Below, piece by piece: positions 11,694 to 22,939 of a DNA stretch of 64,000 nt. The notes beneath the pieces are model-generated. The model ran no database searches and was not told the DNA's origin. It worked only from the letters and a program-made list of their open reading frames with translations. Made by a program: the position numbers and the translations under genes. Source of the stretch: Polytrichum commune. Lineage: Eukaryota > Streptophyta > Polytrichopsida > Polytrichales > Polytrichaceae. The DNA is taken from contig OX485806.1 in NCBI GenBank assembly GCA_950295325.1, positions 21,640,001 through 21,704,000 on the forward strand, given 5' to 3'. The stretch's first letter is position 1; every line of letters begins with the position of its first letter.

Positions 11694-11884
11694 CAGGTCC
11701 TAGATGACCTTAAACTACTGGATGATGATGGAGAGATACCCAAATCTCAAGGAAGAGGTTAGCAGTTTGAATCCCGGCTGTGAGATCTCTTCTCTACTTG
11801 ACGGAAATCTTGCCAGGTGGTCAACTGCCTCCTGTGCTTTGGCGTTGGCTTGTCGGCCTTCTGTCTCCAAAAAAAAAAAAAAAA
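11694..11884 (+). mobile_element. tRNA-derived SINE, copy 1
   Basis: About 190 bp ending in a poly(A) run (about 11870-11884), bounded by a perfect 16-bp duplication AAAGCTCACGTGATGC (11678-11693 and 11885-11900). Such a duplication with a poly(A) tail indicates LINE-mediated retrotransposition. The internal block AGTTTGAATCCC resembles a decayed pol III B box. A second copy on the minus strand at 37525-37707 keeps the intact B box. Confidence 0.85.
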
Positions 11885-11900
11885 AAAGCTCACGTGATGC

Positions 11901-12685
11901 TTCCTTGATTAAAAAGGCCATGTGAAAGCAATGATTTCTACTACCACCACCACCACCATATGTGACTTCTTACACTGGTACATTTGTTTATGACATTAGT
12001 GCAACTTAATATTTTTAGTTATGAGATGCTATAAGTTTTTTTACTGCATATTTCCTTGCTTACAAAGTTGGTACACTAATTGATAAGAATGATGTATAAC
12101 AATATTTGCATTATTTCAAGTCAAGTTTTCTTCATTTTAAAACAAAAATTGAAATGACTATTGTAGAATTATGCCATAGGGTATAGGGTTTAGGGCCATG
12201 GCACCATTTGGTGACAATCAACCTTTAGATGTAGCCATCTCAACAACCATAGTTAAAATTTTGGTGAATCCTAGGGTCGGGTTTTCATCATGTGCGGAAA
12301 CCATCCTACCTTCATCCGTTCAAGCAATTAGGGTGTGTGAGTGCATGGTGGCAATAGGTGATGTCTAAGGAACTCCACATGACCCCTATGAATTTTATTT
12401 TACACAAATTTCATGGAAAATAAAAATTGATTTGATACAATTATTCTTTAGACATTTAATATATATATATATATATATATAAATTTGGGGTGTTTTGCTC
12501 AGTGGAAGTTGATTGCAGTGTAATGAGTTTCTATGCTTTGTAACGCCAAATAGTAATCCAAGTCCCATTCATGTTAGTAGATTCTAACATGGAGGCAAAA
12601 TCTCAACTTTAGAGCCTCAATAATTAATTAAAATATGATTTCTATCGATTAAAGTTGGATCTTGATTATTTTATGCAAAAAAACT
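11901..12685. other. Gene-free stretch with (TA)n
   Basis: AT-rich, with a (TA)n run near 12461-12481 and a (CCA)n run near 11944. No gene recognised. Confidence 0.5.
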
Positions 12686-12720
12686 CGCTAAACTTGTGTT
12701 GAGAGTTAGGTCTAGCTTTT

Positions 12721-12919
12721 TAGTTGACCCAACTCTCAACACAAGTCCCAAGCGTAACCTGCCAAAAATGTTACCATGTAGGCATCCATGACATACTTGG
12801 GGACCCATGTGGAGTGGCAAGTCCCAACGTCCATGCTCTCAATGGTCGAGATTGCACGGATTTGCCTCAAGTGACTTGGGACTTAGGACTTAGGACTTGG
12901 GACCCATGTGAACCGGCCC
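12721..12919. mobile_element. Tourist-like MITE (family C), probably truncated
   Basis: The right end reads GTGAACCGGCCC followed by TAA (12920-12922). The same terminus, GGGCCGGTTCAC after TAA, starts the copy at 61661. Shared inner blocks are GACTTGAG, CCGTGCAATCTC and GAGAGCATGGA. The left terminus is unclear. Confidence 0.55.
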
Positions 12920-13259
12920 TAAGTACCACACTTTGTTGACATCAAAATCAAGGACAACAAGCAAAGTCCGGGAGAGTTGAGACTCGAGACACAATGCAAA
13001 AGAGCCGGTAGTTTCGAGGCTATAGCTATAGCACTAATGATGCCCTCCCCCCCCCCCCCCCCTCATCAATATGAGTACAATATGCTTATTGGGCAAGGAG
13101 TACTTACATGTGACTTTCTTGGCGCAATGGTTTGAAGGTTTGCCGTTCCTACATGTAAACAATTAAAGGATCAGATGAAATGACGTATTTATGATTGTAG
13201 TCCAAAACAGCATGAAACCTCAGTACTTTTGTGAGAGTGAGTGGTGGGTAAGTTTCATA

Positions 13260-13740
13260 ATCTCTTAAGAAAAACTTACCATAAGGTATGTGGGTGTTAT
13301 TGGGCTCCTTTTCATGTTCTCCAACTTCTACTAATTAAATTTACACAACTAAACTCATGTTGCATTAGCACATTGGTGATGAAATATATGCAAAATCCAG
13401 ATTGAAAATTGGACTTCCCTTGCTTTAGTTATGGTTATCAAGACTGCATGTTTGTTGAATTCTAGACTTGATACATAGGTCCTCTTAAATATGTTTATTA
13501 TCGAGTGTAGAGAAGTTATTAATATTTGAAAACGAAGTCTAATCTCTTTTAAACACGTGTCTTTATGATGTTTGCTCTTTGATCCTCACTAAACCGCACA
13601 TCAATCAAATATAGGGGTCCAATTAAGAAAAAATTCTCATAACACAAGCATACCGTAGGGCTTGTGAAATTCTATCCAAACAATCACTTGGTATACGGTC
13701 ATACTTTTTTAATGTAATTAAGTCAACAAATAGGATTTTT
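13260..13740 (-). repeat. Dispersed repeat R2, reverse copy
   Basis: The reverse complement aligns over about 480 bp with 3154-3560 and 55080-55460. Blocks in order are CCCCTATATTTGATTG, GAGGATCAAAGAGCAAACATC, AGAAGTTGGAGAACATG and AACACCCACATACCT. No frame of note. Confidence 0.75.
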
Positions 13741-13812
13741 CATTTTTTTCATTTTGGGAAACAATCGAAGTGAATTCATAAAACCAAAGAGGACCCACAT
13801 CACCTAGTCTAG

Positions 13813-14734
13813 TGTGAGCCCAAAATGGTGCCCACATGTGTTATTAACCCTTTGAAGCCATTAGGAGTTACATTTTGATGTTTTATGATTATTCTCAAAA
13901 ATATAAAAAGAGTGAGGCTTGGTGTGAAGTTATGTTTAGGCCTTAGGCTTATGTGGTGTAGTTAATTAGAAGCTTAGCGGCATGAAGGAAGTTCTTTGGT
14001 TAGGTGAGTGTAGCATGTGGTGAACCAAGGGGAGCTCCTTGAGTTTAAATATTTGAATTGGGATCCATCTTGTTGGTTTAGGAGTTGAAGGCTTAGCGGA
14101 TAGGATAAGAGCATACGAGGTAGGTGAGGATCGAGGGGCTTACTTGGCGGATAGGATAAGAGCCTATGAAGTAGGAGAGGATCGAGGGGCTTATCTTGAG
14201 CTTTGAGGGGTGCTCACCCCTTCCCTCCCCCTATATATTCCTCTCTCTCACCTTCTTCACTCACTTGTGTTTCTATTCACTCTCTCTTCCTTCGCGCTCT
14301 TCCATCTTGCACGTGTGTGTGGGCACATGAGCATGTTGTATTGAGAGGGGAGTGTGGGTAAAGGGGAGAGGTTCATACAAGGCCTCCTTATCCTCTCCCT
14401 TCCCCTCTCCTTCTCTCTCTCTCTCCCTCTTGTTGTTCCTCTCATAGAATTGAATGTTAGAGTTAGAGTTGTGTGGGAATTAGTAGAAGGTTAGTGGAAT
14501 TAGTAGAATTCATAGAGACTTGTAGGGACTTGAAGAGACTTGTAGAGACTTGAAGGCCAATGCTCTACCTATTCAAGAGACTAGCATTAATAAAACATCA
14601 TGATTTCAAGTGAGTTGGGAGCTTGTTGAGATGGAAGTACATTCCATGTTACCACGAGCTTTGGTATGACACATGTGATTCTTAAAACCATCACCCGGAC
14701 TAGGACGCTTAAGGGTGGTGGGTTTGGCCTCACA
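13813..14734 (+). mobile_element. LTR1, left copy (LTR retrotransposon)
   Basis: A 922-bp LTR starting TGTGAGCCC and ending CCTCACA, the usual TG..CA. It carries a TATA-like CTATATATTC at about 14231 and an AATAAA signal at 14589-14594. Two 51-bp spaced copies of a GCGGATAGGATAAGAG block (14096 and 14147) form a tandem repeat upstream of the TATA, possibly an enhancer. The primer-binding site follows at once. It matches the right LTR (17074-17995) in inverted orientation with only about two mismatches seen. Confidence 0.9.
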
Positions 14735-14738
14735 TAAA

Positions 14739-14756
14739 TGGTGCGTCCGCTGGGAG
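14739..14756 (+). other. Retrotransposon primer-binding site
   Basis: TGGTGCGTCCGCTGGGAG lies 4 bp after the LTR end and begins with TGG, the complement of a tRNA CCA end. The same sequence occurs reversed at 17052-17069. I do not assign the tRNA. Confidence 0.75.
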
Positions 14757-15575
14757 TTAAGCGGGAAGTAGACACCAGACTTGGAGGCAATTAAGAAGAC
14801 TTGGAGGCACAAACTTGAGAGAGGGGAAGGAGCATTTGACACGTGGTAAGTGTTTACTCTTAAATTTTTTTTTGAATTATTTAGATTAGTTGCATTTCGA
14901 TTATTTCTTTGGGATGGATTGCATTGTGATTTATACAATTTCATTTTGAGGAAAGAACGCGGCAAAGGTATGTCCGCATCCTTTTTGGGTATTTGCTAAG
15001 GACATAAAAGGAATTTACGATCGATTAGGTCACTAAGACTTTAGAGGAATAATTAATTTAAGGAAAATTAGACTTTGACACTCATCCCGGGGTGAGTCTC
15101 CAAGTCTTGGGACTTGAGAGTTGGTGCTATAGATTAGAATTGTTAGTTAGAAATTATGATTGTGATGTCACATTGAGTCACGGTCGAGGGGAGTGCTAAC
15201 TTACAGGGGGAAGCGATTGCTTAAGATACGACGACTTCTTCAAAGTAAAATTTTAATTAATTAATTAATGATTTTAGTACTCGTCTTTGTCGTTATCCGT
15301 TGTAGAGGGTAATTCCCTAGTCATAGCATTGTGTTGAAGACAAGAGGGTGATGCCTCGGTCTTTAATGTGGTGTATGACGAAGGTCAGCCCCTCACTCTC
15401 GGTATTGTGGTAAGTGTCAATTTGAGGAATGACACGGAGGTGATTCTCCGGCTTGACTAAGAATTGACATGAACATGCCTATGCCATGTTTGGGATTTTT
15501 CATCTAAGTGGGCTTGCAGGTTCTCTTCCTCACATCCTCAAATTTTAATTCACACAAAGAAAAATGATAATATTA

Positions 15576-16443
15576 ATGAGTGAAGGTAGTGAAGAATATG
15601 ATTGGTCAAGTGAGGGTTGATCGAATCTTTGGGGAATGCAAGGTAAGACTCGATCCCAAAAACCAAGCTTGACATTAGGATTAGAAAGATCTAGACGTAG
15701 GAGGACATCATCTAGGATTAGTGATGTTGTAGAAGAAGTTGATGTTAGAATATAAAATTGTTTGAATGTCGAGCCTAGTATTAGATCATTGTTAGATACA
15801 TTAGAATCGGAGGCTCAACTTGAAAAAGAGGCAACTCCTTCCAAGTTGAGTGGTGAGACTTCATCGGAAAATTGTATACTTAGGAAAGAGAATCTGATAA
15901 ACGTTGATAGGGGGTTACAAGGGAGCGCACCGGTTACCATGGATCCGGATCAAGGGATGGATCCACCACCCATACCGCCTATGCCACCCATTGATCCATT
16001 GGTTAGGCCGAGAGGCTTACCAATCGTGATTCCACAAAACTTACAAGCGGTGGACATGCCTTCCCACCTCCCTAAGTTTTATGGAACTAAGGATGAAGAA
16101 CTAAGTTTTATGGAACTAAGGATGGAGATTGTGGAGAAGGGAAGATGAATTGATACCTCAATTCATTCCTATTCGACCTAGGCTGGTCATGGGAGAACCG
16201 GTCAAGTATGAGAGTCAAGTTCCTTATGCTATGGTCGAGACGGGTCCATGTCCTTTAGCGGTTAGAGAACCGGCGCCACTTCTAGCATTACCGGCCCCTA
16301 GAGCGGATCCTCACCTTGAGGAAGTGAAGAGAAGGTTGGATGCTAGTCAATTGGGATTTCAAGAGGCGATGATCAAGCATGCCTCATACACAAGGGTTTG
16401 CTCATCTTTGTTTCTATACCAATCCGCCGGCACATTGGGATAA
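15576..16443 (+). pseudogene. Decayed gag-like gene of the LTR1 retrotransposon
   Basis: A reading frame beginning with ATG at 15576 continues to 16148 with only two stops, at 15618-15620 and 15753-15755. A second frame (16129-16443) carries on after an apparent shift. The protein has a proline-rich stretch and the motif LPKFYGTKDE, typical of the start of the plant retrotransposon Gag domain. Just after this motif a 29-bp tandem duplication (16072-16124) disrupts the frame, and the rest of Gag is missing. No protease, reverse transcriptase or integrase motif is present. It cannot make a working polyprotein. Confidence 0.7.
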
Positions 16444-16860
16444 TCCTTGATGTCGTGACCGACAACCATCTCTGTAGACGTAGTCCTGAAATGCAAAGGT
16501 TCCTCTAACTTAGAAGCCTCCAAGATAGCCTCCTCCTATTGAATCCCATCCACGTGTATTAGATTAACATCACTATCATCCACACTATCTACCCAAGGCG
16601 TCAAATACCCTAAGATCCACTCCTCTTCGGTGAGCACCTCACATGGCTCCAACAACGAACAATCCTCGCCACTAGAACTGAGCCTCTCATCACTCCAACA
16701 TGGATGGTGAGATGTTGCCAATATATCGAACTCCGACTCGGGATATTCCCTTAACCATTGTGCATACTCCCCATAATCCCCATGATGGTAGAACCTAAGA
16801 CCTAAACATCCCGAACCCAAATCCATGATATTGTTTTGACTTTCGGGATGAACTACCTTC
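16390..16860 (-). pseudogene. Retroelement internal fragment, minus strand
   Basis: Read leftward from the right-hand leader, an acidic open frame runs from about 16860 to a stop at 16536-16538. It includes motifs such as FYHHGDYGEYAQWL and EEEWILGYLTPWVD. After the stop the same strand gives another protein-like stretch to about 16390. It seems to be part of the element that carries the right LTR, placed directly after the leader, so intervening sequence has been lost. I do not recognise the domain. The boundary with the plus-strand gag fragment is near 16385. Confidence 0.45.
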
Positions 16861-17073
16861 AAAATGAAATTGTATAAATCACAATGCAATCCATCCCAAA
16901 GAAATAATCGAAATGCAACTAATCTAAATAATTCAAAAAAAAATTTAAGAGTAAACACTTACCACGTGTCAAATGCTCCTTCCCCTCTCTCAAGTTTGTG
17001 CCTCCAAGTCTTCTTAATTGCCTCCAAGTCTGGTGTCTACTTCCCGCTTAACTCCCAGCGGACGCACCATTTA
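16859..17073 (-). mobile_element. Leader and primer-binding site of the right-hand LTR1 element
   Basis: This is the inverted duplicate of 14735-14949. It contains the primer-binding site at 17052-17069 and ends where the two arms diverge (14949/14950 against 16859/16858). Frames here on either strand are mirror copies and not genes. Confidence 0.85.
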
Positions 17074-17995
17074 TGTGAGGCCAAACCCACCACCCTTAAG
17101 CGTCCTAGTCCGGGTGATGGTTTTAAGAATCACATGTGTCATACCAAAGCTCGTGGTAACATGGAATGTACTTCCATCTCAACAAGCTCCCAACTCACTT
17201 GAAATCATGATGTTTTATTAATGCTAGTCTCTTGAATAGGTAGAGCATTGGCCTTCAAGTCTCTACAAGTCTCTTCAAGTCCCTACAAGTCTCTATGAAT
17301 TCTACTAATTCCACTAACCTTCTACTAATTCCCACACAACTCTAACTCTAACATTCAATTCCATGAGAGGAACAACAAGAGGGAGAGAGAGAGAGAAGGA
17401 GAGGGGAAGGGAGAGGATAAGGAGGCCTTGTATGAACCTCTCCCCTTTACCCACACTCCCCTCTCAATACAACATGCTCATGTGCCCACACACACGTGCA
17501 AGATGGAAGAGCGCGAAGGAAGAGAGAGTGAATAGAAACACAAGTGAGTGAAGAAGGTGAGAGAGAGGAATATATAGGGGGAGGGAAGGGGTGAGCACCC
17601 CTCAAAGCTCAAGATAAGCCCCTCGATCCTCTCCTACTTCATAGGCTCTTATCCTATCCGCCAAGTAAGCCCCTCGATCCTCACCTACCTCGTATGCTCT
17701 TATCCTATCCGCTAAGCCTTCAACTCCTAAACCAACAAGATGGATCCCAATTCAAATATTTAAACTCAAGGAGCTCCCCTTGGTTCACCACATGCTACAC
17801 TCACCTAACCAAAGAACTTCCTTCATGCCGCTAAGCTTCTAATTAACTACACCACATAAGCCTAAGGCCTAAACATAACTTCACACCAAGCCTCACTCTT
17901 TTTATATTTTTGAGAATAATCATAAAACATCAAAATGTAACTCCTAATGGTTTCAAAGGGTTAATAACACATGTGGGCACCATTTTGGGCTCACA
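17074..17995 (-). mobile_element. LTR1, right copy, inverted
   Basis: 922 bp, the same length as the left LTR, without indels. The sequence differs at only two positions noticed (near 13857/17951 and 14446/17363). Its primer-binding site lies on its inner side, so it is also a 5' LTR. Its right flank (ATGCA) does not match the left flank of the other LTR (TCTAG), so the two LTRs do not bound one simple insertion. Confidence 0.9.
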
Positions 17996-18024
17996 ATGCA
18001 CCCAACAGGGCTCCGCACCAACAC

Positions 18025-19055
18025 TGAATAGAGGTGTGATTAAGCACCGAACAATTTATCTTCCTCTCAACAGCATTGTCGGATCTAGGCTCGCCTCTTC
18101 CTAGCTGATCTCAGCTCATCAGTAAGTCAATGCCACAAATCGCAATACCTCATTCTCCTGTTAGCGATTTCCAACTCCCACTCCTTTGTTAATGGCTTCA
18201 AGCAGGCAACATGCCTCAATTCCAGTGTCAACTAGACTCCGTTCCAAACCGCAACCTTGAATATTCACCTTCCACCCAGGTTGTCGCATTTCCCCGCTTC
18301 ATTGAATCCGTTTTCCGCGTTTTACTTCAGTCCAGTTGCGATTTCCTTTCCCCTTTGCCAGATGCTCACCCGTGGCAAATTCCAACCTTCCCCGAAAGCA
18401 GCTTGGACTTGGCCAAGTGATTGACGGCAACCACACCTCACATGCGCCGAATGTAGCTCTAAGAAAATGGCAGCTGGATGAGTTCAGTGCCTCGCCGAAA
18501 ATGCCCAACTCAAGCCCTCAGTCCCTTACAGTTCCCTCTACCACCAGCGTGTACTCTGTTGACTCCAGCAGACCTCTAGCCTACAAAGGCACTTTGAAAA
18601 TCTTACAATTTGGCAGGGCTTCGCGCTTGCCGCCACTGCTCCCAGCCGCCCTGTTCCGAGAGAGAGAGAGAATGAAAAACTTCTCCGCGAGCATTCCAGG
18701 GACCTCGCCTCCTGGGATCCAAAAATCTGGAGCCTTACCCACCGTTTGGGACAACGGCTTTCCCTCTGATAAGAACCTAGTAACTACCCAAAACAAACAC
18801 ACTAACACCTAAAATGAGCACTTAACTTTCACTCAACTCACTTCCCACCTAATGTCATCCCTAATCTAATTGAAATACTTAACTTCTTTGTGGGTTTTTT
18901 CCTTTTTCTTCAAAAACGAACATATAACTTGAGCTTACACCATAACTACATCAAAGCAACTTAAGTACAATCCAACTTTGATGCTAATACAACTACATGC
19001 TAATTCCAAAGTTTGAATGTCATTTTGCGTTAAATAAGAATGTGGGCACCAATTT
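18025..19055 (-). mobile_element. LTR2, a different LTR family, with its primer-binding site
   Basis: On the minus strand the sequence begins TGTGAGCCCAAATTGGTGCC at 19055. Only this terminal block of about 30 bp resembles LTR1. It ends near 18025 (or 18035). It is followed after a few bases by TGGTGCGGAGCCCTGTTGGG (18020-18001), a primer-binding-site-like sequence. LTR1 begins 5 bp later, so LTR1 cut off the rest of this element. The long frames at 18336-18812 lie within LTR sequence and are not genes. Confidence 0.6.
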
Positions 19056-22000
19056 GGGCTCACAGATCACGACTTCTATGAGATCTTAATTGCAATAGAT
19101 TTGTCTTCTACACATAGCTATACTCCTTCTCTCACTTCTACTCACTTCGTAAAAGGGGAGTGGAAAGGGAGAGGTTGACAATCTCCTTTGAGTCCTGCGT
19201 CGTTTTTGGTAGAGATGGCAAACATGACCAAAAAATGTCGAGCTTCATGTGGAGCCTTGGGTTGGTGGCCGCCCAAAAATTTCCTATAATTCACCGATTT
19301 CAATATTATTTTCGGAGTACAATTTTGGTGAGGTAAGCTCGAGTTGGCAAGCTGCTGGTTTAAATGCACCTATTGAACAATACTCAAATTGAATATTGTA
19401 AGTGAAACCCATAATAATAAGGGGCATAATGCATAACAAATTCTCAGCCCCACAATGCCATTAGCCTACAACTCAATAATGTTATGCACTCACAATACAC
19501 ACCACGATTTCTTTAGGGTTTTTTAGTACAACCATTGTGGTCCGCACCCTTGGGCATCAAGGGCCAAATGTGAATTTTAAACCTATTTTGAATGCCAAAA
19601 TATGATCAACATATGATAATGAGGGGGGGGGGGGGAAGGGGGGCATTTGTGCAAGTAAAATTTCCCATTGTAGCTAAGTGAACATATACGAAACGATCCG
19701 GAAAGAGAGTTGACTAAAATTACATATGACATAGAAAGTGCCGGCTACTTAAGATTCACAAGTGAGAACAATGAAAAGTGTAGTGTGTGAATTAAATTCC
19801 GGTAAGGAGTCCCATGCTCATTGCAACATGTGATGTACATGCACACAACCCGCACCAACTTACAACTGTACACACCCAATGAACACGGGGAGGCCACTGC
19901 CTTTTTAATTAATGCATACACGTGCGCTCACGACTTATTTATCGGGGGGCTATTTACCATGCATAAAAGATTATAAGGTATGGTATTTTTCAAAATAAAG
20001 GTAAATGCTTGTATTTTAATACACCTTATTAGTCATTATAAGTTATGGGGGAAATCATTTAAAAATACCCTATTTTATTTATAATGTATTTTTTCCCCTT
20101 ATACCCCAAGTAACCAAATTTTTTTTTGACTTTACCCCAATTTGTTTTTCTCATAGCCCAATTGTTATCCATTTTTTTCTTAATCCACATTTTATTTCGT
20201 ACACCCCATTTTTCTTTGATTCTATAACCGATATTTTTTTATGAAGGACATTTCTCTTCTTACAACCATGAATTATGAAGTTTAGCCACAATGCTATTTC
20301 ACATGAACTAAATCAAAACAATAAACCTAAGGCAATGGCATGCAACTGAAGCATTGTCTTCGACTGAAATTTTCCCTCCCGGCACATAGGTAGAGACCAT
20401 TAACTACACATTGGAACCGTTGGTGCATTAACGTTCAAGCAAGCCAACATGCGAAATCATCCATCCAAGCACTTTCAACAGAAATTGCCTTTTTTCATCC
20501 ACTAGCACAGACCCTACCCTAGACCTGCTACCCCTAGTAATTGTTCCATGTTATTTTACATGTACTCACTAGATAGAAGAGGCCATTATATGTGATGGTA
20601 TTTTACATGTAAACAAGTTTCATTATTTAAAAAACCCCTATATTATATGTACGTTTTTTTGCAAAATTTACCTACAATGAATATATTAGACCCTTTTTTT
20701 TTTTATCGCACGTTGTTTCTACGATTTTTGCCAGTGACCTCCTCGTGCCAATGATTAGGGACAATCGGCTGCTAGTTGCAGATGAGGTGTGTTGGGTGTG
20801 AGTTGAGTGTTTGGGCAATCGTGAGTTGCATTAGGGAAATTAAGTTCAAGTCTTCATCATGAGAGGGCATGTATAGGTGGATGGTGAGGGTGGGTGCGAG
20901 AGGTTTGTTGGCCACAATAATGCTTTGTAAGTAGGGTGTGAGTTATCTATGGGATTTTTAATTTGTGAGTTTTGCCAGGGAAGGCGATTGTTTTGTGTAT
21001 CACGGTAATTAGCCCTCCCTATGTGGGGGCATATTGTTTATATGGTCGTTTCATACATGTTATGGCATCAAATGATGTATTATTACATATGAATTTGTAA
21101 GAAGGAAATTGGATGTCTATGTATCTTGTTGATTTTTCTTTGGGACCTTCTATCTCTTGTATGAGTATTAGCAGTGAAGGGATGCCCTTGAGGTTTGCGA
21201 GTTGGTGGATGTCTAAGTGCTCATACCTAAACCCATAAGGATACTTTGGTGGCCCCTCGGGTTTACCTTTACTATAGCAAGCGTGACACATCCCCTACTG
21301 CACATTCTTGGCTCCACCTCTCTCGCCTCCATTTTCAATGCTTGAAAAAAAAAGAGGCAACTCGGATGTTGTTATTGGGGAGAATTATGGCGTTGCTTCA
21401 TTTTTGAGTTGGTCTAAGCCTATGTGTAATCCTAAAACGAGCATTACAAGAATTAGAGGCACCACGATGACTATTGCATGCTTTCAAAGGCGAGCACCTT
21501 GAGTGGGCCGGACAAGCCGGCCAGCACCTATCTCCTTCCTCCAAGGGACTTACATTGGTTGGTTGAAAATATCCGTGTCACCCATATGCCCCCCACTATG
21601 ATTGGGTGGGTGGTATGGTGCATGAGAAATCAAGTGCTAGGAAGGTCACCTATCTAAGTACTCATATGACCTTAGGGTTGGTTAACCTTGAGGTTCCCAT
21701 GGGATTTGGGTTAAGGTCATGAGTAAAAGCCACCCAATTCAATGCATACTATGATGTATATACGTCTGCCATCCTACACAACATCATGAACATCAACTCA
21801 AGCAACATAAAATAAAGCACACCGTGATGCTTGATTGTTCCAGGAAGAAATTAAGTTAAAATTTATATATGACATGGATAAAGTATATGCTGGATTATAT
21901 GATACATCCTCTTATTATGCAATTTATATCCCAAATATACATTTACAGTAGAAAGTAGAAAATGACAGCTATCATAGAATCATGAAAAATGTTTTGTGCA

Positions 22001-22590
22001 CCATAAATTGGACCACGATTTATGCGTTAAGTTTCTGCTTAAATTGTCCATAAATTCCAAGCTCCCTAACAGTCTCCATTATATCAATCTCTTTTTGACT
22101 TCTTATTCTTGGTCTGATAAGAGGAGCATGCCAAGGTTCAACAAGAGTTGGCATAGAGTTCCACCACAAGCTCAAAGTGACTTGTCTGGTATATGTTTCA
22201 AGGATTGTTCTTCACAAATGAGGGAGTGTGGAATGCTCCTACATACACGAGAAGAAACTTGTCCATTACAATCATATGGTGCCACTTGTCCATTGTAACT
22301 TGTGGTGGGAGAATGCATAAATATGTCACTTTGGTTGTCAACTAGAGGTTTGTGGTTGCTAGGTGTCAAAAATCACAATCCATATCCTCCTGTTAACAAC
22401 CAAAGTGATTTTATTTATGCACTAGTCTTACCATGAGTTGCAGTGGACAAGGTACGACGGATGGTGGTCTAGACAATTTTTTTACTAGTGATATAATATT
22501 GCTTATTGCTTGTATCATAGCAAGTGCAACAAGTTTGATGGTATCTAATAGTTTAGATAGTAGATAGTTTGCTACATGTTTTCTGCCACA
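19056..22590. other. Gene-free stretch
   Basis: AT-rich. It contains a run of 13 G (19623-19635), T-rich low-complexity DNA (about 20050-20260 and 20640-20702) and no supportable exon. The minus-strand frame 21019-21291 looks somewhat protein-like but has no motif I can name. Confidence 0.45.
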
Positions 22591-22595
22591 ACTTA

Positions 22596-22936
22596 GAGCC
22601 ACTTCACACATAAGCCAAGCCAAGGGTCGTGACAGTATAAGTATGAGGGCTCTTGATTCTCGTCGAAAGGCCGTACCAATGACATGGTCTACCGGAATTT
22701 GTGTCAGGCCTACCTTGGAGGTGGACCTCACGCAAATTCCGACAGACCATGAAACATTCTTCGTAGTCTGCCATGTAAGAATCCATGTAGAGTTTCATCC
22801 ATAATACTCTCTTTGGGTCCTTTGACCTTCACATTCTAGTGTGAAGAGAAACTTGGATAGTCTTGGCCTATTTGACCAATGAGAGGTCTTAGCATGCAAT
22901 GGTCACGGGCCTTCAGTCTCGTGTGTGAAGTGGCCC
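22596..22936. mobile_element. Tourist-like MITE A5
   Basis: 341 bp, flanked by TTA on both sides (22593-22595 and 22937-22939). The ends are GAGCCACTTCACACATAAGC and CAGTCTCGTGTGTGAAGTGG. The interior matches the 60265-60603 copy (AATTCCGACA, GACCATGAAACATT, ACCAATGAGAG blocks). Frames on the minus strand are spurious. Confidence 0.85.
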
Positions 22937-22939
22937 TTA

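Noticed and set aside
14606-17202. Matching 112-119 codon frames at 14606-14965 (minus) and 16864-17202 (plus)
   Set aside because: Conserved only because they lie in the inverted duplication. They run antisense to the LTR and leader.
13813-17995. Ordinary LTR retrotransposon with two LTRs
   Set aside because: The LTRs are in inverted, not direct, orientation. Each has a primer-binding site on its inner side and there is no target duplication.
18336-18812. 158-codon plus-strand frame
   Set aside because: It lies wholly within an LTR-like sequence of a minus-strand element and contains no motif.
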